From positions 1,590,501 to 1,654,500 of the forward strand of contig NZ_CP144374.1 in the NCBI RefSeq assembly GCF_040451425.1: a stretch of 64,000 nt of DNA, in the 5' to 3' direction. Source of the stretch: Thermodesulfovibrio sp. 3462-1 (lineage in GTDB: Bacteria; Nitrospirota; Thermodesulfovibrionia; Thermodesulfovibrionales; Thermodesulfovibrionaceae). The notes beneath the pieces are model-generated. The model did no database searches. It was not told the origin of the DNA and saw only the letters and a program-made list of their open reading frames with translations. This document shows positions 29,428 to 37,440 of the stretch, in pieces (position 1 is the first letter of the stretch; every line of letters starts with the position of its first letter). The position numbers and the translations under genes were made by a program.

Positions 29428-30293
29428 AATGTGGATATGTTGCATTAATTGGAAGACCTAATGTTGGTAAATCAACACTTCTGAATACAGTTGTTGGAGA
29501 GAAAATTGCCATTGTCACGGAAAAGCCCCAGACAACAAGAAATAGAATTATTGGAATAAAAAATCTTGCCCATGCTCAGATTATCTTTGTTGACACACCA
29601 GGAATTCACAGACCAAGACATAAACTTGGTGAATTCATGGTTAAAGAAGCTCATCAGGCAATGGATATGGTTGACTTAATAGTTTTTATGGTAGACCCAG
29701 TGAACCCTTCTGAAACTGAATTTTCAATTATTGAAAAACTAAAAAAACTCAATAAGCCTGTTATTCTTGCAATTAACAAAATAGACACAATCTCAAAGCA
29801 GAGCCTTCTTCCATTAATAGATCTGTACAAAGATTTACATTCATTCAAAGAAATAATTCCAATTTCTGCCCTTAAAAACGATGGAGTTGAACGCCTGCTT
29901 GAAAGAATTATTTCTTATCTTCCAGACTCTGCGAAGCTTTATCCAGAGGATATGCTTACTGATCAGGCAGAAAGATTCATGGTTGGTGAGTTCATAAGAG
30001 AAAAAATCATGAAATACACTTATGATGAAATTCCTTACTCAGTGGCTGTTGAAATAGAAAAATGGGATGAGAAAGAAAAACTGATCCACATTGGAGCAAA
30101 TATTTATGTTGAAAGAGAAGGTCAGAAAATTATTATAATAGGGAAAAAGGGTGAGAGGTTAAAAAAGATTGCACAAGAGGCAAGGCTTGATATTGAGAGA
30201 TTTTTGGGAACAAAGGTTTTTCTTGAGGTCTGGGTAAAGGTTAGAAAAAAGTGGAGGCAAAGAGATATAATATTAAAATCACTGGGGTATTGA
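29424..30293 (+). CDS. era: GTPase Era
   Basis: Era assists 30S maturation by binding the 3' end of 16S rRNA. The 289-residue protein carries G1 GRPNVGKSTLLN, G3 DTPG, G4 NKID and a C-terminal KH domain (ERLKKIAQEARLDIERFLG). It lies in the alr-aminotransferase-era-DUF151-recO run; the era-recO association is widespread. Confidence 0.96.
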   Translation: MKCGYVALIGRPNVGKSTLLNTVVGEKIAIVTEKPQTTRNRIIGIKNLAHAQIIFVDTPGIHRPRHKLGEFMVKEAHQAMDMVDLIVFMVDPVNPSETEFSIIEKLKKLNKPVILAINKIDTISKQSLLPLIDLYKDLHSFKEIIPISALKNDGVERLLERIISYLPDSAKLYPEDMLTDQAERFMVGEFIREKIMKYTYDEIPYSVAVEIEKWDEKEKLIHIGANIYVEREGQKIIIIGKKGERLKKIAQEARLDIERFLGTKVFLEVWVKVRKKWRQRDIILKSLGY

Positions 30294-30294
30294 G

Positions 30295-30747
30295 ATGTTA
30301 ATTGAGATGAAAGTAGAAGGATTGCTTTTTGATCCAAGAAGTGGAATGTATATTATGTTACTGCAGCAGATAGATGGGAATGAAACACTTCCAATATGGA
30401 TTGGTAAACCAGAGGCAGACTCAATAGCACTTGCATTAGGGAAAGTTCTTACTCCAAGGCCTTTAACGCACGATTTGATAAAAAATATTCTTGATGAGCT
30501 TGAAGTTCGCATTACAAAGGTTGTGATAACTGATTTAATTGATAATACTTATTATGCTCTTATTTATGCTCACGATGGAGTAAGAGAAAGAGCAATTGAC
30601 TCTCGTCCTTCTGATGCTGTTGCAATTGCTTTAAGGGTTCAAGCACCAATATTTGTTGAGGAAGGAATCTTTGAGTTGAGAAAAGCTGATGAGCTTGAAG
30701 AGTGGCTCAAAAATCTTAAACCAGAAGATTTTGGCAATATAATGTAG
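30295..30747 (+). CDS. bifunctional nuclease-family protein (DUF151)
   Basis: A 150-residue protein starting IEMKVEGLLFDPRSGMYIML and containing LPIWIGKPEADSIALALGK and SRPSDAVAIALRVQAPIFVE, the hallmark blocks of the DUF151/BFN family. Members have been reported as RNase/DNase in plants and bacteria but the role in most bacteria is unknown. It starts one base after era and its stop overlaps the GTG start of recO. Confidence 0.88.
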   Translation: MLIEMKVEGLLFDPRSGMYIMLLQQIDGNETLPIWIGKPEADSIALALGKVLTPRPLTHDLIKNILDELEVRITKVVITDLIDNTYYALIYAHDGVRERAIDSRPSDAVAIALRVQAPIFVEEGIFELRKADELEEWLKNLKPEDFGNIM

Positions 30748-31442
30748 TGATTTATTCCACTGAAGGAATTGTCCTCAAAAATACAGACTACGCAGAAGCA
30801 GATCTAATCGTTGCCTATTTTAGTAAAGATTTTGGATTAATAAATCTTTTTGCAAAAAGCCCTCGCAAAATAAAAAGTCGCTGGGGAAGTTCTTTTGAAC
30901 CTTTAACCTATGCAAGAATCTCTTTTATTGGAAAAGAAGACAAACTTCAGAAAATAATTCAATCAGACATAATACAGCCTTTTCAGAAAATCAGAGAAAA
31001 TTACAAGCTCTTTTTAAAGCTGTCAGAGGTTTTAAGACTCTTTTTAGACATTCTTCCAAAAAGAGAGCCAAATCATGAACTTTTTTCTCTTTTTTTAGAA
31101 AGTCTTTTTTTTATGGAAAAGACTCAAAGCGCAGAAATTTACATAGTTTTTCTTAAAGTAAAAACATTAAAAATTCTCGGCTATCTTCCTGATTTCAGGC
31201 ATTGTGGAGTCTGCGGTGTTTCTTTAGATGGAGAATCCTTTTATTCAGATGGTTTTGTAATCTGTAAAAAATGCTCCTCTAACCGACAATCTCATGTGCT
31301 GTCTCAGGGAGTTTTAAAGCTTCTCAATACAATCTCCCAATGGAAATTGTCATATCTTGAGAGAGTTAAAATTGCAGAAAAATTGATGAATGAGATGAAA
31401 GATTTTTTAAAAAATCATATTTCAAACACTATTAAGGTATAA
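30747..31442 (+). CDS. recO: DNA repair protein RecO
   Basis: RecO loads RecA with RecR in recombinational repair. The 231-residue protein has an N-terminal OB fold (STEGIVLKNTDYAEADLIVA), helical domain, and zinc-binding cysteines (HCGVCGVSLDG; CKKCSS). It starts with GTG in a TAGTG overlap with the preceding gene. Confidence 0.92.
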   Translation: MIYSTEGIVLKNTDYAEADLIVAYFSKDFGLINLFAKSPRKIKSRWGSSFEPLTYARISFIGKEDKLQKIIQSDIIQPFQKIRENYKLFLKLSEVLRLFLDILPKREPNHELFSLFLESLFFMEKTQSAEIYIVFLKVKTLKILGYLPDFRHCGVCGVSLDGESFYSDGFVICKKCSSNRQSHVLSQGVLKLLNTISQWKLSYLERVKIAEKLMNEMKDFLKNHISNTIKV

Positions 31443-31448
31443 TAAAGT

Positions 31449-31946
31449 ATGGTATACAGGCAAAAATACTACAATTTTATTGAAAAGCTCTCAAAAGAAA
31501 TAATAAATTTTTACGGTGACAGACTTATTAGCATGGTTATTTTTGGGTCTGTTGCTTCTGATACTTTCAGACCTGATAGCGATATTGATATTTTAATCGT
31601 TGCAGAAAACTTACCAGAAGGAAGAGTAAAAAGAGTTGAAGAATTTATAAAAAACATAGAGAGTCACCTTGAGGAAGATATGATAAAACTTTCAAAAGAA
31701 GGGATTTATATAACGCTTTCCCCAGTTTTTAAAACTCCAGAAGAAGTGTATACTGGAAGTCCTCTATTTCTTGACATGACAGAAAATGTAAAAATCTTGT
31801 ATGACAAAAATGATTTTTTCAAAAAATATCTGGAAACACTTAAAATAAAACTAAAAACTCTTGGTGCAAGGAAAATTTACACTAAAGGCGGATATTATTG
31901 GGAATTAAAGCCTGATTATAAATTTGGAGAAATAATTGAATTATGA
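31449..31946 (+). CDS. MNT-type nucleotidyltransferase (antitoxin-like)
   Basis: The 165-residue protein has the minimal nucleotidyltransferase signature MVIFGSVASDTFRPDSDIDI with the GS motif and the Asp-x-Asp pair, and a C-terminal segment ending GGYYWELKPDYKFGEIIEL. In MNT-HEPN modules such a protein AMPylates and neutralises a HEPN RNase encoded next door. Here the downstream overlapping frame keeps only the two ends of a HEPN protein. It may be a surviving antitoxin without toxin. Confidence 0.8.
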   Translation: MVYRQKYYNFIEKLSKEIINFYGDRLISMVIFGSVASDTFRPDSDIDILIVAENLPEGRVKRVEEFIKNIESHLEEDMIKLSKEGIYITLSPVFKTPEEVYTGSPLFLDMTENVKILYDKNDFFKKYLETLKIKLKTLGARKIYTKGGYYWELKPDYKFGEIIEL

Positions 31947-32067
31947 CAACTCATCAGCTCGCAAAAGAATATATGAAAAAAGCTATTTTACCCGGGCTGA
32001 TGCATTAAAAGCCATAGAAGGTGCAAGAAAGGTAGTTGAAGTTGCTAAAAAAGTAATAAAACCTTAG
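31943..32067 (+). pseudogene. HEPN toxin remnant with internal deletion
   Basis: The frame starts at an ATGA overlap with the nucleotidyltransferase stop and encodes MTTHQLAKEYMKKA, as HEPN partners of MNT proteins often begin. A stop follows at 32008. In the -1 frame from 31984 the sequence reads YFTRADALKAIEGARKVVEV to a stop at 32067, like the C-terminal helix of the same family. The simplest reading is loss of the central part, including the catalytic region, by deletion. Family placement rests on remembered patterns. Confidence 0.6.
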
Positions 32068-32076
32068 GAGGTAGCA

Positions 32077-32241
32077 ATGGCAGAGCAAAAACCAATGTGT
32101 ATTATCTGTGCATGGAGGGCAACATGCCAGAAACAGTTTTCCCTTAAAGCAGGGCAAAAATGCCCGGATTTTGTAAAAGATGTTACAGTGAAAACTGAAG
32201 AAGACGAAGAAAAACAAAAGGAAAAAGAAGAAAAGGAATAA
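32077..32241 (+). CDS. small cysteine-rich protein, function unknown
   Basis: A 54-residue protein preceded by TTAGGAGGTAGCA, a very good ribosome binding site. The first half contains four cysteines (MCIICAWRATCQKQFSLKAG, then CPDF) arranged like a zinc or iron-sulfur knuckle; the second half is almost purely Glu/Lys/Asp. It ends directly before the GTG of the marC-family gene. It is too short to be listed by many gene callers. A conserved small metal-binding protein is likely; no function can be assigned. Confidence 0.75.
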   Translation: MAEQKPMCIICAWRATCQKQFSLKAGQKCPDFVKDVTVKTEEDEEKQKEKEEKE

Positions 32242-32835
32242 GTGGATATCGTAAAAACATTTTTACTTACATTTATACCTCTTTTTGTTGCAATTGATGC
32301 TCCTGGAATTTTACCTCTTTATATTTCTCTGGTTGAAGGTCTCCCGGATGCTCAAAGAAAACACATTGCAAGGCAGTCTGTAATTACAGCCTTTTTAGTG
32401 GCAACTTCTTTTCTTTTTCTTGGGAATTTTATATTTTCTCTGCTTGGAATAAAGCTTGAAGACTTCATGATTGCAGGTGGAATTCTTTTATTAATTCTTT
32501 CAATCTCAGATATTTTAAGAGTAAAGGAAAAGGAGCTTACAATAAGTGATACCCTCGGAGTTGTTCCGATTGGTACACCTCTGCTTGCTGGTCCTGCAAC
32601 TCTTACCACTCTAATTATTCTGGCAGGAAACTATGGATATTCAGTGGTAATTTTTTCGCTTTTGCTGAATCTTTTAATAGCATGGATAATCCTTGAAAAG
32701 GCAGAGTTTGTAATAAAAATTATGGGAATTTACGGAATAAAAGCTTTTGCAAAGGTAATGGCACTTCTGTTGAGTGCTATTGCTGTAAGTCTTATTAAAA
32801 AGGGATTGACAAAAATCTTAGGGGCAAGCCTATGA
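32242..32835 (+). CDS. MarC-family integral membrane protein
   Basis: The 197-residue protein has six hydrophobic segments and the family blocks AIDAPGILPLYISLVEGL and GTPLLAGPATLTTLIILAG. MarC proteins were once linked to multiple antibiotic resistance but have no proven transport function. It starts with GTG immediately after the small Cys-rich gene and overlaps the next gene by four bases. Confidence 0.88.
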   Translation: MDIVKTFLLTFIPLFVAIDAPGILPLYISLVEGLPDAQRKHIARQSVITAFLVATSFLFLGNFIFSLLGIKLEDFMIAGGILLLILSISDILRVKEKELTISDTLGVVPIGTPLLAGPATLTTLIILAGNYGYSVVIFSLLLNLLIAWIILEKAEFVIKIMGIYGIKAFAKVMALLLSAIAVSLIKKGLTKILGASL

Positions 32836-33332
32836 TTCATGTATACACAGGTGATGGAAAGGGTAAAACGACAGCAGCAGTAGGAGCTACCATAAGAGCA
32901 ATTGGAAATAGTTTAAAAGTTTTTTTTGTCCAATTCATAAAAGGTGCTCACACTGGAGAGCTTGAGATATTTAAAAATTTTCCAGAACTTATTGAAGTTT
33001 ACCGCTGTAGCACAGGATTTGTTTATGGAAAGCCAGAACCTTCTCAAATAAATGTTGTAATGAAATGTATCCAAGAGATTGAAATTCTTATTAAAAAACA
33101 ACATTACGATTTGATAGTTTTTGATGAACTCACTGTGGGATTAAATACAGGTTTAGTCTCAAAAGAGCAGGCACAAAAGCTTATTGACCTTGCCAGAGAT
33201 GCAGAGCTTATAATCACAGGAAGAGAAGCTCCAGAATGGCTTATTGAAAGAGCAGACCTTGTTACAGAGATGAAAAAAATCAAACACTACTTTGACATTG
33301 GGATAAAAGCAAGAAGAGGTATTGAATACTGA
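32832..33332 (+). CDS. cobO: cob(I)yrinic acid a,c-diamide adenosyltransferase (CobO/BtuR type)
   Basis: The enzyme forms adenosylcobalamin from corrinoids and ATP. The 166-residue protein starts MIHVYTGDGKGKTTAAVGAT with the P-loop and contains VFFVQFIKGAHTGE and LIVFDELTVGLNTG. It is slightly shorter than enterobacterial BtuR, lacking its N-terminal extension. The neighbouring histidine phosphatase may act in the same pathway. Confidence 0.92.
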   Translation: MIHVYTGDGKGKTTAAVGATIRAIGNSLKVFFVQFIKGAHTGELEIFKNFPELIEVYRCSTGFVYGKPEPSQINVVMKCIQEIEILIKKQHYDLIVFDELTVGLNTGLVSKEQAQKLIDLARDAELIITGREAPEWLIERADLVTEMKKIKHYFDIGIKARRGIEY

Positions 33333-33970
33333 TGAATCCAACATTGGTTATTTATCTTCTGAGACATGGGCAGACAGAGGGAGCAAAAAAAGTTTATAAA
33401 GGTCACATCGATGTTCCATTAAGCAAAGAAGGAGAAGCTCAGGTTGAAAAAGTTGCACATTTTTTAAAGGAGCATGTAAAAAAATACGAACTCAAACCAG
33501 AGATTGTTTATTCCTCCCCTCTTAAAAGAGCTCTTACATCAGGAGAAATTTTAAGCAGAACTCTTTCATTAAAGTTAAAAGCTGAAGAGATTTTAAAAGA
33601 ACGTAGCTTTGGGAAATGGGAAGGCTTAGGCATAAATGAAATAATATCCCTTTATCCTGAGGATTTTGAAAGATGGAGACAAAATCCTGTGCGATTTTCA
33701 CCTCCAGAAGGGGAATCCACCTTAGAGGTAAGTAAAAGGGCAAAGGAAGCTTTAAAAAAGATTATAAAAACACATAAAAACAGCCAGATTTTTATCACAG
33801 CTCATGGAGGAATAAACAGAGTAATTTTGTGTAATCTTCTTGGAATGCCTCTTGAGAACATTTTCAGAATTGAGCAGGATTTTGCCTGCGTTAACATAAT
33901 TGAATTTTACGAAAGTGAGCCTGTTATTAAACTCATAAATGGTGTTTTCTGGAAAAATGAATATTTTTGA
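33332..33970 (+). CDS. histidine phosphatase family protein (possible alpha-ribazole phosphatase)
   Basis: The 212-residue protein has the catalytic histidine motif YLLRHGQTEGAKKVYKGHID, the conserved SSPLKRALTSGEIL arginine region and ITAHGGINRVILCNLLG with the second histidine. Adjacent to a corrinoid adenosyltransferase, it could be CobC (alpha-ribazole-5'-phosphate phosphatase), but sequence alone does not distinguish CobC from other phosphoglycerate-mutase-like phosphatases. Confidence 0.82.
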   Translation: MNPTLVIYLLRHGQTEGAKKVYKGHIDVPLSKEGEAQVEKVAHFLKEHVKKYELKPEIVYSSPLKRALTSGEILSRTLSLKLKAEEILKERSFGKWEGLGINEIISLYPEDFERWRQNPVRFSPPEGESTLEVSKRAKEALKKIIKTHKNSQIFITAHGGINRVILCNLLGMPLENIFRIEQDFACVNIIEFYESEPVIKLINGVFWKNEYF

Positions 33971-34958
33971 AAGGCTTTATCTATTTTTTTATCTTCGCAA
34001 AAAAAGGAAAGAGTTAACCTACCAAAAAAAACTTCCCTTTCCTCTAATAAGTGTTGGAAATCTGACATTTGGCGGAACAGGAAAAACACCTTTTACAGTA
34101 GCCCTTGCAAAGGAAATAAAAAAGGCAGGCTATGAACCCATTATTCTTACTCGCGGATACAGGGGAAAACTTAAAGGTCCTACAGTTGTATCTAAAGATA
34201 TGAATGCAGATGATGTGGGAGACGAACCTTTAATGATGGCTATGGATGGATTGAAAGTTGTAAAAAGCATTGATAGACACACTGGAGGCATTTATGCGAT
34301 TGAAAAATTCGGTCTTAATGAGCAAGACAAAGTTGTTTTTATTCTTGATGATGGATTTCAACACTGGAGGCTCTACAGGGATTTGAATATTTTACTTATT
34401 GATGGAATCAGGATTTTTGGAAATGCTCGCTTGATTCCTTTTGGAGCTTTAAGATCTCCAATCAATGAAATCTCTGAGGCAGACATGATATTTATAACAA
34501 AAAAAGAAAATGAAAAACTTAAACAAGCTCTCACTGAAATTGGATTTAAGGAAATACATTTTGCACCATTAAAAATTGAAGGGATAAAAGACTCTGAAGG
34601 CAGAGACATCAAACCATACGGTAAAAAAGCTTTTGCCTTTGCAGGAATTGCTGATTTTCAGGGTTTTATAAACTGTCTTAAAGAGCTTAATTTAAAAATT
34701 ATCGGGCAGAAAAAATTTATCGACCATAAAAAATATACTGAAAAAACACTTAAAAAAATTGAAAAACTCGCCAAAGACGCTGAACTTCTTATCACAACAA
34801 AAAAAGATTTTGTAAAAATAAAGGAAAAAGCAACGATACTAAAACAAAGGATTTGTTATCTCGAAATATCCTTGAAAATCAACGAAAAATCTGTTGCCAA
34901 TGTAATTGATTTTTTATTAAAATTGAAATATAATAGAACAAAAAGTTTCAAGGCTTGA
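33957..34958 (+). CDS. lpxK: tetraacyldisaccharide 4'-kinase
   Basis: LpxK phosphorylates the lipid A precursor, so its presence shows a lipopolysaccharide-bearing diderm cell. The protein has an N-terminal membrane-associating helix (NIFERLYLFFYLRKKRKEL), the Walker A-like ISVGNLTFGGTGKTPFTVAL, LTRGYRG, GDEPLMMA and FILDDGFQHWRLYRDLNILL. The start at 33957 is chosen; an ATG at 33939 would extend the overlap with the phosphatase gene. About 333 residues, family-typical. Confidence 0.93.
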   Translation: MNIFERLYLFFYLRKKRKELTYQKKLPFPLISVGNLTFGGTGKTPFTVALAKEIKKAGYEPIILTRGYRGKLKGPTVVSKDMNADDVGDEPLMMAMDGLKVVKSIDRHTGGIYAIEKFGLNEQDKVVFILDDGFQHWRLYRDLNILLIDGIRIFGNARLIPFGALRSPINEISEADMIFITKKENEKLKQALTEIGFKEIHFAPLKIEGIKDSEGRDIKPYGKKAFAFAGIADFQGFINCLKELNLKIIGQKKFIDHKKYTEKTLKKIEKLAKDAELLITTKKDFVKIKEKATILKQRICYLEISLKINEKSVANVIDFLLKLKYNRTKSFKA

Positions 34959-35005
34959 TGCAACCCATTGAAAAGTTTATCAGAAAGGGGGTGGGGAGAA
35001 ACTCT

Positions 35006-35165
35006 GGAGGAAGGGTGCCATGACTGCCAATATGGGCGCCATGGTGGTTATGGCTTTCCCAAGTGGCGCAACCGACCTCCTGTCAACGAAATGACATTTT
35101 TACTACCTGTGACAGGCAAGCTCTTAGCCTTGGTAAGCGTATGGGCTTGCAATTTCCTGTAAGAG
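35006..35165 (+). ncRNA. unidentified structured RNA/leader upstream of the pilin-like gene
   Basis: The 260-base gap before the pilin gene is far more GC-rich than the surroundings and packed with complementary segments. GGAGG (35006-35010) pairs with CCTCC (35076-35080); GGG (35013-35015) with CCC (35058-35060); GCCATGACTGCCA (35017-35029) with TGGTGGTTATGGC (35042-35054) as a continuous 13-pair helix with G-U wobbles. TGTCA/TGACA (35081-35096) forms a further hairpin. GCAAGC/GCTTGC (35116-35150) and CTCTTA/TAAGAG (35121-35165) interleave, so they are either a pseudoknot or alternatives. No known riboswitch class was recognised. A leader RNA is the best explanation; strand is inferred from the downstream gene. 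Confidence 0.5.
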
Positions 35166-35222
35166 GAGAAGTGGCATTGAATTTGCAGAAGCAAAATGAA
35201 AAAACAAAAAGGAGGTCAGGTT

Positions 35223-35843
35223 ATGAAGAGTTTAAGAAACAGCAAAGGCTTTACATTGGTTGAACTTGCAATTGTATTGGTAATTATTGGAATTATTATT
35301 GGTGCTGTGCTTAAAGGACAGGAGCTGATTAATAATGCAAAGATAAAAAGAGCTTACAATCAGTATCGCGAAATTTTAGCAGCTGTTTATACTTATTATG
35401 ACAAGTACAACTATTATCCAGGAGATGATCCTAATGCTAAGGGAAGATGGCCATCTGTAACGAATGGAGATGGTAATGGATTAATAGCAGTGGGAATTGG
35501 TTCTACTGCTCCAAATTTTGCCTGCACTGGTACAGGAACAGAGCAATGTGACCTCTGGGCGGAATTGAGGTTAGCTAATATATTAACAGGATCAGGTTTT
35601 TCAAATCCTCGTCATGCATATGGAGGAGCTATTGCTGTGTCCTATTATACGATGCCTGCTGTAGCTGGTGGAACACCCTTACTTGCTCATTGGATACATT
35701 TTCAAAATGTACCATACGATGTTTGTCAGGCAATTGACAGAACATACGATGATGGGAATGCGGGTGCAGGAAGTATAAGAGGAACAGCAGATTATATGGC
35801 AGCTACTTCAGGTGTATTTCAGCTAAGTTTTAAACTTGATTAA
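35223..35843 (+). CDS. type IV pilin/pseudopilin-like protein
   Basis: The 206-residue protein has a class III signal: a short basic leader (MKSLRNSKG) followed by FTLVELAIVLVIIGIIIGAV, with cleavage expected between Gly and Phe and Glu at position +5. The rest is a globular domain with a pseudopilin-like helix (LINNAKIKRAYNQYREILAA) and two cysteines that could form a disulfide. The ATG follows AAGGAGGTCAGGTT. No pilus assembly genes are adjacent, so this is an isolated structural gene, probably served by machinery elsewhere. Confidence 0.85.
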   Translation: MKSLRNSKGFTLVELAIVLVIIGIIIGAVLKGQELINNAKIKRAYNQYREILAAVYTYYDKYNYYPGDDPNAKGRWPSVTNGDGNGLIAVGIGSTAPNFACTGTGTEQCDLWAELRLANILTGSGFSNPRHAYGGAIAVSYYTMPAVAGGTPLLAHWIHFQNVPYDVCQAIDRTYDDGNAGAGSIRGTADYMAATSGVFQLSFKLD

Positions 35844-35850
35844 TACGTAC

Positions 35851-35868
35851 GGGAGGCTTATGCCTCCC
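35851..35868 (+). terminator. strong hairpin after the pilin-like gene
   Basis: GGGAGGC-ttat-GCCTCCC forms a perfect 7-base stem seven bases after the pilin stop. It is followed by TTAAGG rather than a long U-run, so it may act as a partial terminator or mRNA-stabilising hairpin ahead of the next gene. Confidence 0.5.
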
Positions 35869-35910
35869 TTAAGGCATCAATCCATTGGAATGACACTTTT
35901 GGAGAAAGTT

Positions 35911-36375
35911 ATGGAATGGGAAAAAATAGCAGAAAAACTAAGGGACATGATAATGGGAGAAATAAAGGAAGAATTCAAGGAATTCAGAGCTTCTGTTACA
36001 GGTGAGTTGAGTGGATTTAGAATTGCTTTAGAAGCTCTTATTGCAAGACAGAACAGCATGGAAAACGAAATTAAAGAACTTAGAAAAGCAATTGATGAAA
36101 CCAACAAGAGAATTGATGAACTCAGGATAGAGCTTAAAACAGAAATAATGAAGAATACTGAGCGTATTGATGAGACTAACAAAAGAATTGATGAGACTAA
36201 CAAGCGTATTGACGATACGAACAAAAGAATTGATGACACTAACCAGAGGATTGATGAGCTTTATTTAATAAGCTCTCACATAAGAACTGATTTAAACAAA
36301 GCTCTTTCAGAGAAGAAAGTTATTGATGATATGCTTACCCGAATTCAAAGACTTGAAGAAAAAGTAGCAATATAA
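35911..36375 (+). CDS. heptad-repeat coiled-coil protein
   Basis: From the ATG at 35911 (TTGGAG eight bases upstream) the 154-residue protein is a continuous coiled coil. Residues around 85-120 consist of seven-residue repeats of the form ETNKRID/DTNKRID. There is no signal peptide or transmembrane segment. Similar low-complexity proteins are scattered in this lineage, and one with a tail anchor lies at 20 kb. Longer in-frame starts back to 35836 overlap the pilin stop and hairpin and are less likely. Function unknown. Confidence 0.65.
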   Translation: MEWEKIAEKLRDMIMGEIKEEFKEFRASVTGELSGFRIALEALIARQNSMENEIKELRKAIDETNKRIDELRIELKTEIMKNTERIDETNKRIDETNKRIDDTNKRIDDTNQRIDELYLISSHIRTDLNKALSEKKVIDDMLTRIQRLEEKVAI

Positions 36376-36852
36376 CCCTGAACTGATAAAGTCAGGAAAA
36401 TTTCTTAGGAAGCGAAATTGATTTTTCTATTGTCTCAGGAAGATTTATATCTTGATGGACCGATGACAGATGACCTTAGGAAAGAAGTTCAGCTAAGTAT
36501 TGATGAATTAATAAGTCTTCGAAGATATTTATGATAGCCACCTTAAAAATGAAATGTTTTCAAAGAATATTATAAGACTTGGCAAAAAGAGCCTGATAGA
36601 ATTCTGGAATTTATAAAACAATGGACATTGCGATTGCTTATTCATATACCCGGGATAATCCCTGCCAGTGCTATTGGATAACTTGAAAGAATTAAACCTT
36701 TTTGAAAAAAGTATCAGATGGAAAGCCTGTAACTGTGCCTGTGTCAGGAAGTCTTGAACAGATAAGAAAAATACATTATTTCAAAGAGAATCAAAGTTGA
36801 AAGACCTGGAAGTGAAAACCCAGCCCCACTTTATTTTTCAACTGGAGGTCTT
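36376..36852. other. decayed coding sequence, no intact gene
   Basis: No credible intact gene is present. Plus-strand fragments with protein-like composition occur in shifting frames, for example LSQEDLYLDGPMTDDLRKEV then SIDELISLRRYL (about 36420-36535) and YKTWQKEPDRILEFIKQW (about 36560-36620). They precede the csx10-like remnant and probably derive from an upstream gene of the same lost operon. The start of this stretch carries one arm of a 22-base inverted repeat. Confidence 0.5.
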
Positions 36853-37440
36853 ATGCAAGCAATAAAATATTGCATAACAACACTCTCCCCACTCCTTCTT
36901 GCCTCAAATACAGGTGATCCAAACATGGTGTCAACCCTTGACTACATTCCTGAAACATGTCTGAGAGGCATGTTTGCAAATGAATATATTAAAAAAAGAA
37001 AGCTTGGTGAAAATGCCCATAAAGATGAAACCTTTTACAGATGGTTTTTGAAATGAGAGTTAAAGATTACAAATGCCTATATCATTTATGGAAACTATCA
37101 TTATTACCCTGTTCCTCTTTCAGTTCAGGAAGACAAAAATGAAAAGGGAAATACCTATGACCTTCTGTTGGAGATGTTGAAGAAGAAAAGAAAACTGCAA
37201 AAAAGGTAGGATTCTTATTGAAGAGACAGTCCCTGAGGGTTATCCTGAAGAGGTTCAGACAAGGATCAAGATAGACCGTTTCACAGGTGGAGTAATTGAA
37301 TCAGCCCTTCTTGAAACAAAGGAAGTTTGGGTTTTTTGAGGATGCAAGGTTGTATTATAGGGGACTTGCAGATATTAGTAGTTTACGCAAAGAATATCAG
37401 AGACATATGAGTTCTTTTGATAAAAGTAGTAAAAAAAACT
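36853..37440 (+). pseudogene. csx10-like type III-D CRISPR RAMP gene, degraded
   Basis: From an ATG with an ACTGGAGGTCTT ribosome binding site the frame encodes MQAIKYCITTLSPLLLASNT, then STLDYIPETCLRGMFANEYI, the pattern I associate with Csx10 N-termini (a ligand-bearing glycine-rich loop and an IPGxxLRG motif, here with Glu for Gly). An in-frame TGA interrupts at 37054, after which LKITNAYIIYG continues, and further frameshifts follow before ARLYYRGLADISS. In type III-D systems Csx10 is a Cas5-like backbone subunit. Assignment is from motif memory. Confidence 0.6.

Noticed and set aside
31973-31985. Programmed -1 frameshift on A AAA AAG in the HEPN remnant
   Set aside because: The heptamer is out of phase with the zero frame codons, and the joined product would lack the whole HEPN core; an internal deletion explains it better.
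32005-32217. 70-codon minus-strand frame opposite the small Cys-rich gene
   Set aside because: The plus-strand frame has the better ribosome binding site and metal-site pattern; the minus frame is its shadow.
34968-35162. 64-codon frame upstream of the pilin-like gene
   Set aside because: It starts with TTG without a ribosome binding site and coincides with a region dominated by base-paired segments; composition is not protein-like.
35006-35165. Possible c-di-GMP (GEMM) or cobalamin riboswitch
   Set aside because: The conserved strings of those classes (for example GACGCAAAGCC or the GCCACTG box) are not present, so only an unclassified structured RNA is claimed.
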